This document shows positions 25,090 to 33,757 of a stretch of 39,595 nt of DNA, in pieces. The stretch's first letter is position 1. Every line of letters starts with the position of its first letter. Where the stretch lies: positions 1 to 39,595 of the forward strand of contig JAGGYC010000119.1 of assembly GCA_021162745.1 (NCBI GenBank), given 5' to 3'. The notes under the pieces are model-generated. The model was not told the DNA's origin. It saw only the letters and a program-made list of their open reading frames with translations, and ran no database searches. The translations under genes were made by a program, and so were the position numbers. The DNA is from Desulfuromonas sp. (GTDB taxonomy: Bacteria; Desulfobacterota; Desulfuromonadia; Desulfuromonadales; Desulfuromonadaceae).

Positions 25090-26061
25090 ATGAAAAAAAC
25101 TCTTTTTAGCCTGTTCATCGCCCTGTTCATCATGGGCAGCGCCCTCCCCGGTTGGGCAACAGCCACCGGCGATAACAGGCAAGCCATCGTTATCGCTAAT
25201 TTTGGCACCTCCTACCCCAAGGCCCTGCAAGCCTTGACAGCAATCCAGAAAAAAGTTCAACAGGCGTTCCCGGACAGCCGTGTCGAATTAGCCTTTACCT
25301 CCAACATCGTCCGCAAGATCTGGCATGAACGCCAGCATGACATGGCGTTTCAACAACAACATCCTGAAATTCCCCAGCAGGTCTTGTATGTCCAGGGACC
25401 TCTGGCGACCATCGCCAATCTTCAGGATGCCGGTTACCGAACCATCTATGTTCAGCCAAGCCACATTTTTGCCGGTGAAGAATATCTCGACCTCAGCTCC
25501 TATGTCGAAGGCTTGAACAGCATCAACACCATCAAAACCCGCTTCATGCCGTTTGAAACATTAGCCATTGGCCGACCGGCCCTCGGCACTTTCGGTGATG
25601 AACATCCTTACCATGATGATCTGAAAAAGGCCGCTCAAGCGTTGGCAGTCGATGTCGAAATGGCGCGAAAAAACGACCAGGCGCTGGTCTATATGGGCCA
25701 CGGCAACGAATATTTCACCACGGGAAGCTACATCGAACTGCAGGCAACCCTGCGTCACATGTACCCCGACCTACCCATCTTCATCGGCACGGTAGAAGGG
25801 TTCCCCTCGTTGGACGATGTCAAAAACAACCTGGCCAAACAAAACATCAACAGTGTCCTGCTCAAGCCACTAATGGTTGTCTCTGGTGATCACGCCAACA
25901 ATGACATGGCGGGCGAAGAAGATGATTCCTGGAAAAATCAATTTGAACAGATGGGGATCAAGGTCACCACGGTACTTAAAGGTTTAGGTGAAAATCCAGC
26001 ATGGGCCGACATCTATGTTGAACACCTGCAACAACTAATCATGGATAGTGCAGCCCACTAA
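25090..26061 (+). CDS. cbiK: Periplasmic sirohydrochlorin cobaltochelatase CbiK
   Basis: CbiK-type class II chelatase inserts Co2+ (or Fe2+) into sirohydrochlorin, the start of anaerobic cobalamin synthesis. The product is 323 residues with the family start IVIANFGTSYPKA and the metal/substrate residues H204 (MGHGNEY), E236 (TVEGFPS) and H268 (SGDHANND). Unlike ordinary cytoplasmic CbiK it has a Sec signal peptide (MKKTLFSLFIALFIMGSALP...WA), so it should be periplasmic, as described for CbiKp of Desulfovibrio vulgaris. ATG 25090 has GAGGA upstream; an in-frame ATG at 25075 overlaps that RBS and is unlikely. It is second in the riboswitch operon and followed by a strong terminator. Confidence 0.92.
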   Translation: MKKTLFSLFIALFIMGSALPGWATATGDNRQAIVIANFGTSYPKALQALTAIQKKVQQAFPDSRVELAFTSNIVRKIWHERQHDMAFQQQHPEIPQQVLYVQGPLATIANLQDAGYRTIYVQPSHIFAGEEYLDLSSYVEGLNSINTIKTRFMPFETLAIGRPALGTFGDEHPYHDDLKKAAQALAVDVEMARKNDQALVYMGHGNEYFTTGSYIELQATLRHMYPDLPIFIGTVEGFPSLDDVKNNLAKQNINSVLLKPLMVVSGDHANNDMAGEEDDSWKNQFEQMGIKVTTVLKGLGENPAWADIYVEHLQQLIMDSAAH

Positions 26062-26079
26062 GGGTGATTCACAGTCAAT

Positions 26080-26121
26080 AAACACAAAAGCTACCGCAAC
26101 ATTGCGGTGGCTTTTGTGTTT
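26080..26121. terminator. Bidirectional terminator between cbiK and the cytochrome operon
   Basis: A 20-base near-perfect stem (26080-26099 with 26102-26121, one G-U pair; effective loop ACAT) has AAAA and TTTT tracts inside the arms. It separates convergent transcription units, ending cbiK on the plus strand and the cytochrome gene (stop at 26179) on the minus strand. Confidence 0.75.
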
Positions 26122-26178
26122 CAGAAGACAAATATTCTAATCCCCTGCTGCCAAGAAAAAACAAACAGGTGAATTCTG

Positions 26179-28308
26179 CTATTTATCGATTACGCTTGTC
26201 GTGTTGAGTTTATCTACCTGGCCCATGGGTAACTGCTTGAACCGGCCACCATGGATGATCGGATCTCCCTTGTAGCCAAGGTTCTTGAAGTTAATATAAT
26301 CTGTGCTTTGAGTTAGCTGCTCAACATCATTACGTTTTCCTTCAAGAAAACGGAAGTCCGTCGTCTTGTGCGCCAGTTGTTTGAAATCGACATGACGGCT
26401 GTCCTGATGACAGCGGTCACAGGTTTTTTCCCCCTGTAAGCTCGAATGACACTGGACGCAAGTCAGAGCCATGGTCGCCGGCATCACTTCGTGTTCCACG
26501 CGCCAGTAGGTCCAAGTCTCTTTCCACAGCCAATCGCCGCTGTAGGGTAGTTTGGCGGCATTCATCCCATCGGCAAAGGACTTGGCCCAATCGTAATGCT
26601 TCCAATAGGCCGTGCTGTCATCGGCATTGCGCGGAAACAGATGCGGTATCAGCAGGGTGTGATGCAAGGCGTCAAAAGCCTGCACCCCCTTCATGATCTT
26701 GAATGGTGTTATGCGCGCATTTGGATCGTTGCGCATGCCAACGGGTGCAGTCAGCGCGATGATGTCGGCACGGGTATCGACTGCATCGCCGAGGATAACG
26801 CGCTCCATGCTACCGTTAAACCAGCTGTAGTCGGGTTGAACGGCGCGTTGCCAGCGAAATTCCCCCTTCTTGACATGGTAATCCGGCAGTCCCTTGACGT
26901 CGCCCAGATCTTGCAACACCGGCTTGCGTTGTTTGTCGCCCGCCTTCGACCAGTCCCACCAGGTTTTGGTCGATGTGCATTTGGCATAGACCGGTGAATG
27001 GCAGGTGTTGCAGTCGATGCTGGCGCTGTGCTTGTTGAGATGATGATCAAGCAAGCTGTTACCCAGATGCGGTGTGGCGGAATGGCAATCCTCACAGCTG
27101 ACAACCCCTTCGGCAGCGGCGACGGAAGAGCTGCGCCCAGCGATGCGGTGTTGGCGTGTCGTATGGCATTCGCTGCAACTGAAATCGAGGTTGCCCATGT
27201 GGACATCACATTCCGGATGCGGCTGGGCCAGATTGCTGCCCATGTCGGCGTGTTTGATGGCGTCACCGCCGCCACCGTTGAAGTGACAGTTGCCGCAACT
27301 CTGACGGCTGCTGTGACCGACGTTCTCGGCAACGAATTTCAGATCGACGCTGTCGTCGGGCCAACCGGCATTTGCTGGTGATTTTTTGTATGTACCGGTG
27401 GTGTCGTGACAGACCAGACAGTCCATGTGACTGGTGTCAGTGAAATCAAAAGAGGGGTCTCTCCAGCCATATCCTGCGTGACAACTTGTGCAACGAGACT
27501 CGTTGCTGATGATGCTCACTCAGTAGTTGTTGAGGGCCGTCGTCCCCTTGCCGTGGCGTATTTCACGGCTATGATCCTGGGTGTGGCCGGAAGGGCCACG
27601 CCACTGCCAATGCGCCGTATGCAGCATGTCATTGGCTTCATCCTCATGGCAGCGCAGACACTCGGCAGTCACCTGTAATGCGTCGGGTTTTTCCGGCAGT
27701 TTCACCAGCTGTTTATGCTCCGGAACCTTGTTCAGATGACAACCGCTACAGGTAACCGGGCCTTTGTTCTGTTGCTGATGACAGGGGGTGCAGCTCTGGT
27801 GATAGGCGGCCTTGAGCCCCAGTCGTTCGGGATAATCGGGATGAAAAGCCTGTTGATGACAGGCCGAGCAACGCACCGTTTCTGGATGATTACTGTCGCC
27901 GATGTAGCTGCTGTTGTCCGCCGGACGCAGATGGTGGCAGATGCTACAGTCGCCGCTGGCGGCGGCGTGCTGACCATGATTGAAACGCACCGGGCCGTAA
28001 TGATCCTCCTGAGCCTTTATGAAAGGGCTGTCGAGGAGGAAATAGGTGTTTTTTGCATCCTTGATCGACAGCTCTGTTGCGTGTAGACGCTGGCTGCGGC
28101 GGATAGGGCCTTCCTCCTTGACCTTGTCCACCATGGGGATAATCTGTTGTGCCCGCTGGCGTGCTTTTTCCTGTCCCGGAGCAGTCCAGACAACATCGTC
28201 ATTTTGCGCTGCCACAGTCTCTATAGCGGCCAGGCTCGGCTGCACCATCAACATGATCGACAGCACAACCAGCAATGCTATTTTTAAGCGGAATAACTGT
28301 TGTATCAT
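26179..28308 (-). CDS. Multihaem c-type cytochrome, octahaem tetrathionate reductase-like, probable selenoprotein (in-frame TGA)
   Basis: Read as one 709-residue periplasmic cytochrome interrupted by TGA at 27520-27522 (residue 263, proposed Sec). A signal peptide (MIQQLFRLK...QPSLA|A) is present. Before the TGA are five CxxCH motifs (CSICH, CSACH, CTPCH, CSGCH, CLRCH); after it eight (CTSCH, CLVCH, CGNCH, CSECH, CEDCH, CNTCH, CVQCH, CDRCH), 13 in all. CTSCHAGYGW and CLVCHDTTGTYKK mark the octahaem tetrathionate reductase family; the lysine there may be the unusual haem ligand. The first four haems look like an added tetrahaem module. The downstream half has no signal peptide, and its only start (GTG 27519) has no RBS. 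ATG 28308 overlaps the stop of the hybB-like gene, so this is the third gene of an operon. A nonsense mutation is the alternative. Confidence 0.8.
27478..27519 (-). promoter_or_regulatory. Candidate bacterial SECIS element
   Basis: The 42 bases directly after the TGA on the minus strand fold into a hairpin. The closing stem is GTGA (27519-27516) with TCAC (27481-27478). The apical stem is GCAACGA (27506-27500) with TCGTTGC (27496-27490), a perfect 7 bp around a GTC triloop. The apical GU lies 21-22 bases after the TGA, against 20-21 in the E. coli fdhF element as I recall it. This position and apex are what SelB recognition needs; function is inferred. Confidence 0.6.
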
Positions 28309-29558
28309 GAGGGTATTTCCTCCCTGCTCTGCGATAGAACCGGCAAATAGGTAACCAGAACGCGGTAGACAAACATCAACGTGGCGATGAGGCCGAAGGT
28401 GATCAGCAGCTCCCCCAGTGCCGGAGCATAGTGATCCGGGGTTACCGGCGGTGTATAACCGATGATAAACACGTTGATGCGGTTGAGTATCACGCCGCCG
28501 ACAATGAGAGCGGCGGCAATAAACAGATAGCGCCGCGATTGGCGCCGCTGCGCAGACAACAACATCAGCAAGGGGGTGATAACCCCCAGCCCCAGTTCCA
28601 CGATAAATGCATTGGTTTGGAAGGTGCCATCAAACAGATAAACCCAACTGCCGCGCAGCAACAGATCACCGACTTTCAACAGCAAATAAAAACTGAGCAG
28701 GCTGATGGTGATGCGCGATAGCGGTGCCAATACCGTCATTTCGTTATCGGTGTCCAGAGAACTGCTGACCAGGGTAGCTTCGACAATCACCATGGGATAG
28801 CCGACGGCAATAGCCGAAGTGAGAAACAGCAACGGCAAAATGGGTGTGTACCACAATGGGTGCAGTTTTGTTGGGGCAATGAGCATCAGTGAACCGAGGC
28901 TGGACTGATGCATACATGACAGCACGACACCGGCGATGATGAATACCCACATGGTTTTGCTGAGCATCTTGTCGGCAAGGTCTAAAAAAAACTCCACAGG
29001 ACGGTTGAGACTGGTCAACAGACCGGGCAGTGACACACGGCCTTGAAACTGTTCGATCACCACGGGGAGAAATTCAATATACAACACATGCAGATAAACC
29101 ATGACGCACATGGCCACTTCAAACAGGACCGAGTTGGTATTCCAGTAAACCAGCGGCTTCCAGATCGCCCAGGAACGACCGATATCCACCAGCAGGCCGA
29201 GGACGACAAAGGTATAGCCGAGCATGGCCGTGAGCAACGCCGGTCGGATCACCGGTTCATAATGATGACGGCCCAAGATGTGGGCCAGGGCAGCGGTGGT
29301 AAAACCACCTGCGGCCAGGGCGACACCGGTGGCAACATCGACACCGACCCATAATCCCCAGGGCCGCGCTGTTGTCAGGTTGGATACGGCACCGATACCA
29401 CCGCTAAAACGGAACACTACCGCCACGGCACCGGCAGCCATAAAGACCAGCATCACCAGCACACCGGGGGTCCATAAGGGACGCTTAACCGGTAACGGAT
29501 TGTATGGCACGTGATGAGACTCATGTTGGGGCACATGTTGGGGCGTATGATGGCTCAT
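28305..29558 (-). CDS. HybB/NrfD-type membrane quinol-oxidising subunit
   Basis: A 417-residue inner-membrane protein with about ten hydrophobic helices. It belongs to the NrfD/PsrC superfamily and most resembles HybB, the 'Ni/Fe-hydrogenase b-type subunit' that in fact carries no haem. Typical segments are RPWGLWVGVDVATGVALAAGG, SWAIWKPLVYWN and INRINVF-type NRINVFIIGYTP. The cytosolic start is His-rich (SHHTPQHVPQHESHH). Such subunits exchange electrons between the quinone pool and a periplasmic iron-sulfur partner. The gene overlaps by four bases (ATGA) with the HybA-like gene before it and the cytochrome gene after it, so the three are translationally coupled and probably form one complex. 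No hydrogenase large or small subunit is nearby. Confidence 0.9.
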   Translation of the reverse strand: MSHHTPQHVPQHESHHVPYNPLPVKRPLWTPGVLVMLVFMAAGAVAVVFRFSGGIGAVSNLTTARPWGLWVGVDVATGVALAAGGFTTAALAHILGRHHYEPVIRPALLTAMLGYTFVVLGLLVDIGRSWAIWKPLVYWNTNSVLFEVAMCVMVYLHVLYIEFLPVVIEQFQGRVSLPGLLTSLNRPVEFFLDLADKMLSKTMWVFIIAGVVLSCMHQSSLGSLMLIAPTKLHPLWYTPILPLLFLTSAIAVGYPMVIVEATLVSSSLDTDNEMTVLAPLSRITISLLSFYLLLKVGDLLLRGSWVYLFDGTFQTNAFIVELGLGVITPLLMLLSAQRRQSRRYLFIAAALIVGGVILNRINVFIIGYTPPVTPDHYAPALGELLITFGLIATLMFVYRVLVTYLPVLSQSREEIPS

Positions 29559-30481
29559 GAGACATCTCCGGGCTGTTCGGGATGCTGAAGAGTCTGCTGT
29601 TTATGATTGCGGTACATCACACCGCCCAACAGGGTGAACAGCAGCGCAGGTGACCACAGATAACTGAACAGCGAGTGTTGCAGGGTCTCCGGCAGACGTG
29701 GCAACGGCTTAAGGGGCAGCTTGAGAAAGCCGAGCTTTGCAAAAGGGACGTTGGACAGGTACAACCACGATGTGCCGCCCACCTCCTTCTCTCCATAAAC
29801 ATGATCGACATAACGACCGGGATTATCGTGCAATCGCTTTTTCGCCAGTTTGAGAAGCGTGGACCGTTTGCCGAAGGTGATCGCTTCCGTCGGACAGATG
29901 GTGGCGCAGGCGGGAGGCTTATTCTGCTCACTCAACAGGGTCTCGCAAAGGGTGCACTTCATCACCTTGGGAGTGAGTGGATTGTGATATTCGTAAGCGG
30001 GAATTTCAAACGGGCAGGCCACCATGCAGTAGCGGCAGCCAATACACTTGTCGGCATCGTAATGAACGGCACCGTTGCTCTTTTTACTCATGGCACCGGT
30101 AATGCAGGCTGAAACACAGGCTGGATCCTGACAGTGCATACACTGTATCTTGACAAAATCCGCAACCGGCAACCCCTTATCATCGTCGACACGACCGCTG
30201 TGATAACGGTTGACAACGGTGAATTTCGTTGCGTCCGGGCGACGTTTCTCGTCGAATACGCTGAGATCATCAAAGGGGCGAACAGGCAACGGTAGTTCAT
30301 TGACGGCGTTGCAAGCCTGTTCACATTTACGACAACCGATGCAGCGGCTGATATCCATCAGACAGCCAAATGCGTCAGCGGGTGCTTTGGATTGCCAGGC
30401 CAGAGCCGATCGCGGTGTTGAGATCGCTGTTGCCGCACCAACGGCGGCCAGCTTGAAAAAACTGCGGCGTTTTAGTTGCAT
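29555..30481 (-). CDS. HybA-type periplasmic 4Fe-4S electron-transfer subunit
   Basis: A 308-residue iron-sulfur protein exported by the Tat pathway: the N-terminus has RRSFFK at residues 5-10 and a hydrophobic stretch to about residue 27. Four cysteine clusters follow in the usual order: CIGCRKCEQACN, CMHCQDPACVSAC, CIGCRYCMVACPFEIP and CTLCE...CATICPTEA, giving four 4Fe-4S sites. A C-terminal hydrophobic helix (LFSYLWSPALLFTLLGGVMY) anchors it to the membrane, as in HybA. It should pass electrons between the HybB-like subunit and the multihaem cytochrome. ATG 30481 is preceded by GGAGG; an ATG four codons upstream is less likely. It is the first gene of the operon. Confidence 0.92.
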   Translation of the reverse strand: MQLKRRSFFKLAAVGAATAISTPRSALAWQSKAPADAFGCLMDISRCIGCRKCEQACNAVNELPLPVRPFDDLSVFDEKRRPDATKFTVVNRYHSGRVDDDKGLPVADFVKIQCMHCQDPACVSACITGAMSKKSNGAVHYDADKCIGCRYCMVACPFEIPAYEYHNPLTPKVMKCTLCETLLSEQNKPPACATICPTEAITFGKRSTLLKLAKKRLHDNPGRYVDHVYGEKEVGGTSWLYLSNVPFAKLGFLKLPLKPLPRLPETLQHSLFSYLWSPALLFTLLGGVMYRNHKQQTLQHPEQPGDVS

Positions 30482-30527
30482 GCCACCTCCCATTTCATAT
30501 CATCATAAATTCATTACAAACAGATAA

Positions 30528-30566
30528 ATTATATAATCATATTAATGCAAAACCATATTAATGCAA
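30528..30566 (-). promoter_or_regulatory. Promoter region of the cytochrome operon with direct repeats
   Basis: On the minus strand a perfect TATAAT (30533-30528) lies 47 bases upstream of the hybA-like ATG. There is no good -35. Instead two exact 13-base direct repeats, CATATTAATGCAA on the plus strand (30538-30550 and 30554-30566), begin 16 bases apart and cover the -35 region. This suggests an activator that binds tandem sites. No regulator gene is adjacent. Confidence 0.5.
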
Positions 30567-30790
30567 GCCATCGCGAACGATACTCACTTTCAAAAAACTG
30601 TGCTGGATGGGCAACATTTTGTCAATGGTGAATTACATGGAAAAGAGGCTATTTTTGCAGATAAATGAAATCGAATATTCATAGGCTGCAGTTAGGGGAG
30701 ATTTCATCGTTGCTTCGTCAAAAACAATGCATTGATCAACAGCGCTCAATACATCCTGTTTCCTGCTGGTCGACTGCCTGCCAGGTGCCG
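30567..30790. other. Intergenic stretch between divergent operons
   Basis: Between the direct repeats and the mscS promoter no gene is convincing. A minus-strand open frame covering 30633-30857 lacks an RBS and coding character. It contains AT-rich sequence but no recognisable RNA or terminator. Confidence 0.4.
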
Positions 30791-30818
30791 TTGCAATCAG
30801 GCAGGGAGGCGCTAGAAT
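30791..30818 (+). promoter_or_regulatory. Candidate promoter of the MscS-family gene
   Basis: TTGCAA (30791-30796) and TAGAAT (30813-30818) are 16 bases apart. A 7-base inverted repeat, CTGCCTG (30774-30780) and CAGGCAG (30798-30804), flanks the -35 box and could be an operator. Confidence 0.4.
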
Positions 30819-30857
30819 GATAAAGCCGTCTTTTTTCGCCCCAGCACGGAGTGCCAT

Positions 30858-33356
30858 ATGCGAAATATTTACAGTTTTATCCTGATGATATGTGCATTCC
30901 TCCTGGCAACGTCGAGCCTAATAAATGCCGAAGCTCCCAGCCAAGAACCGACGACTGCTGCCAACGGTGTCAGCGCAGCGGTTGTTGCTCCGACATTTCC
31001 CGGTGTATCAGAGATGGTTGCCCGGCGCGCTAATCTCGGTAACGATCTCGCCAACAGCCGCAGCCAGATTACTGAGCTGGCCAACAACAGCCAGGTTCGT
31101 GACAACCTTGAAAAAGTGCTGGCACGCCAGACCATTGTTGACGAACGCCTTGAGGAGCTTGGCGATCCAACCCGTTGGAGTTTTGAGCGGCTGCTGGAGA
31201 GAAAAAAAACCCTCAATAGCCAGATTACCAGCCTTACTACCATTTTCGATAATATTTCAGCACTACTATCTATCGTTGAAGAGCTGCGCAGCCAATGGCA
31301 ACAGCGGCAAACATTCTGGGGGGAATGGAAGACATTCTTATCTGCGGAACAGGCTGAATTTTCGACGAAAGAATTTGATCTCTCGGTGCAGCAGTGCGAT
31401 GAGCTACTCGACATCATTAACGAAACCGGCAACACGCTGATCAGTGTCCAGCAACAGGTTCTCGGGGTGCAAGACACCAATCAGAACAGCATGCGCCAGG
31501 TGGATAATGCGCTAAATATTCTCAGGGGGCAGATTTTCAAAAAAACAGCACGTTCGCTGTTCAATCCTGGCTTTTATCAACAGTTTACCCCCGAACTCTA
31601 CAGGCAGTTTCTCGCTAATCTAAAGCTGGTGAAGTGGCACAGAACGCGATATCTCAACGACTATTGGTGGGTGACGGTGTTGCAATTAAGTGTGGCCCTG
31701 TCTTTGGCCATCAGCCTGCGCCGACGCCGCAGCGAAAAGAACGATGAATCGCAATGGAACGTACTTTTTCGCCACCCATGGGCAACCGGTCTATTTGTCG
31801 CCTTTGCCACCCTGAGCCTGCTCTACAAAGCACCACCTCTATCATGGACTCTCTATCTCCTCATTATCAGCGTACTCAGTGCCAGCATCCTGGTCGCGGA
31901 GACGGTCCCGGCCCGCCGCCATGCCTTGTTGGTATGGCTGCTGGCAATAACCTATCTGATATCGATGCTCTTTCAGCTGATCGGCTTACCGTTGCCACTG
32001 TACCGGCTGTATATGATGTTGCTGTCTTTATCTGGCGTGCCGCTTTTGATCAGACTCTGTTATCACTGCCGAATGAATAAGGACGCCTGGCAGCTGATCG
32101 TCGGCTTGCGCACGGGCATTGTGCTGTTGCTGATCTCGCTGATCGCCCAACTCGGTGGCTACAGCACACTGTCGTCTCGACTTATCGATTCATCGTTTAA
32201 AACCGTCTTTGTCCTATTGATGATTTTAATGGTGATGCGACTGGGCCGTGGCGGCATCGATTTTGTCGTCAATCATCCCTGGATTATCCGCTGGCAATTC
32301 TTTCGCATCTTTGGCGAACGACTTGGTGTCCGGATCAACCACATCCTTAAGGGGGCGCTGTTAATCTACGCGACCCTGTACATGGCACAGATCTGGGGAG
32401 GCAGTGACAGCGTAAAGAGTACCTGGCTCAACATCAAAGAACTCGGTTTTTCCATCGGCGAAATACAACTGACTCTGGACACGCTGCTGATGGTCGTGGT
32501 GGTGATGTATCTCGCCTACACCCTATCATGGCTGCTGCGATCGCTCTTTGATGTCGAGGTGATCGGACCGCGTTATATCGACAGCGGCGTGCGCGATTCG
32601 ATCAAGACTCTGCTCCACTATGTGATCATCTCCTGCGGGGTGTTATTTACCCTCAGTGCCGCCGGCGTCGGCATGCAAAACTTTGCCGTCATCGCCGGTG
32701 CTCTGGGTATCGGCATCGGTTTTGGTCTACAAAATATCGTCAACAACTTCCTCAGCGGACTCATTTTACTCTTTGAGCGCCCGGTCAAACTCGGCGACCG
32801 CATCGTTCTCGACAGTGAATGGGCCATTGTACGCAAAATCGGTCTGCGCTCCACTGTCGTTGAAACCTATGATAAAGCCGAAATCATTGTCCCGAACAGT
32901 CAGCTGATTTCAGAAAAAGTGACAAACCTCACCCTGAGTAATTCTCAAGCGCGCGTGGTAATTGATATCGGCGTCGCTTATGGCGAAGAGATGGAAGATA
33001 TCCTCAAAATCCTCACAGAAGAGGCTCTGGCTCATCCTTCGGTTCGGACCTATCCCAAACCATCTCCACTGTTTGTCAACTTTGGTGACAGCTCTCTCGA
33101 TTTTCAATTACGGGTATGGCTGGACAACTTCGATCATAGTTTTCAGGTCAAGAGCGAACTGTGCGTCGCTATCTACAAGCGCTTTGCAAGCGAAGAGATT
33201 GAGATCCCCTTCCCTCAACACGATCTCCATATCCGCTCGCTAACAGAGTCTCTCTGTCCACAGGGTTCATCTGACAAAGAAGCATTACAACCAACAACTG
33301 CGCCGCCAGAGACTCAAAAAAACAACGCCGATCACAACAACGGCCAAAAAGAATAA
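30858..33356 (+). CDS. Large MscS-family mechanosensitive channel
   Basis: An 832-residue inner-membrane channel that releases solutes on hypo-osmotic shock. A signal peptide (to about residue 24, INA|E) precedes a long periplasmic, mostly coiled-coil domain (about 45-240, e.g. ELANNSQVRDNLEKVLARQ). About ten membrane helices follow. The pore helix and beta domain carry the MscS signature GALGIGIGFGLQNIVNNFLS, then GLILLFERPVKLGDRI, with the TM3 glycine/alanine pattern, around residues 610-650. The C-terminal cytoplasmic cage ends in a Gln/Asn-rich tail. The layout resembles MscK/YbiO/YjeP-type large channels. GGAG precedes ATG 30858. It is divergent from the cytochrome operon. Confidence 0.92.
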   Translation: MRNIYSFILMICAFLLATSSLINAEAPSQEPTTAANGVSAAVVAPTFPGVSEMVARRANLGNDLANSRSQITELANNSQVRDNLEKVLARQTIVDERLEELGDPTRWSFERLLERKKTLNSQITSLTTIFDNISALLSIVEELRSQWQQRQTFWGEWKTFLSAEQAEFSTKEFDLSVQQCDELLDIINETGNTLISVQQQVLGVQDTNQNSMRQVDNALNILRGQIFKKTARSLFNPGFYQQFTPELYRQFLANLKLVKWHRTRYLNDYWWVTVLQLSVALSLAISLRRRRSEKNDESQWNVLFRHPWATGLFVAFATLSLLYKAPPLSWTLYLLIISVLSASILVAETVPARRHALLVWLLAITYLISMLFQLIGLPLPLYRLYMMLLSLSGVPLLIRLCYHCRMNKDAWQLIVGLRTGIVLLLISLIAQLGGYSTLSSRLIDSSFKTVFVLLMILMVMRLGRGGIDFVVNHPWIIRWQFFRIFGERLGVRINHILKGALLIYATLYMAQIWGGSDSVKSTWLNIKELGFSIGEIQLTLDTLLMVVVVMYLAYTLSWLLRSLFDVEVIGPRYIDSGVRDSIKTLLHYVIISCGVLFTLSAAGVGMQNFAVIAGALGIGIGFGLQNIVNNFLSGLILLFERPVKLGDRIVLDSEWAIVRKIGLRSTVVETYDKAEIIVPNSQLISEKVTNLTLSNSQARVVIDIGVAYGEEMEDILKILTEEALAHPSVRTYPKPSPLFVNFGDSSLDFQLRVWLDNFDHSFQVKSELCVAIYKRFASEEIEIPFPQHDLHIRSLTESLCPQGSSDKEALQPTTAPPETQKNNADHNNGQKE

Positions 33357-33757
33357 TACCATCAGCAAATAAACCCCAGCGGGCGCGAGATGAAGAATGA
33401 TTGACTACGATAAATAGCCATTATTTTTGCATAGTTCGCACTGATCATGCGGCAAACTCCGTCTCAAATACACCTCAACAGTAGGCATCCACCCAAAAAC
33501 AAAAAGTGTTCAGGGTTGCGAAAATCATTTCAATGTTGAGCAGAATCAGCACAACAACAGCTTAAAATGAATTTTCGATCTACAAGACAAAGCAGGCAAT
33601 ACAACGGTTTCAGTGAACATTTCCAACAGGAGAAATTCTTTTTTTTGCTGTTGGCATATCCAATGCACTTTTTGATAACAACAAAAAGAGTGATGGATAG
33701 CAAAGAATCACTTTGGTTCCGTGGTGTATTAATGACCCCATGTCTTGAAGGTTTATT
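33357..33757 (+). promoter_or_regulatory. Intergenic region with candidate rnf promoter
   Basis: This 401-base gap holds no convincing gene. The best promoter candidate is TTGGCA (33651-33656) with GATAAC (33674-33679) at a 17-base spacing, 78 bases before the rnfA start. An AT-rich tract with eight T precedes it. I see no terminator for the mscS gene and no riboswitch. Confidence 0.4.

Noticed and set aside
26179-27519. Separate cytochrome gene starting at GTG 27519
   Set aside because: It would lack a signal peptide and an RBS and would begin in the middle of a conserved region. Reading through the TGA explains all of this.
30633-30857. Minus-strand open frame of 74 codons upstream of mscS
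   Set aside because: No RBS, atypical composition, and it lies over a promoter region. Treated as chance.
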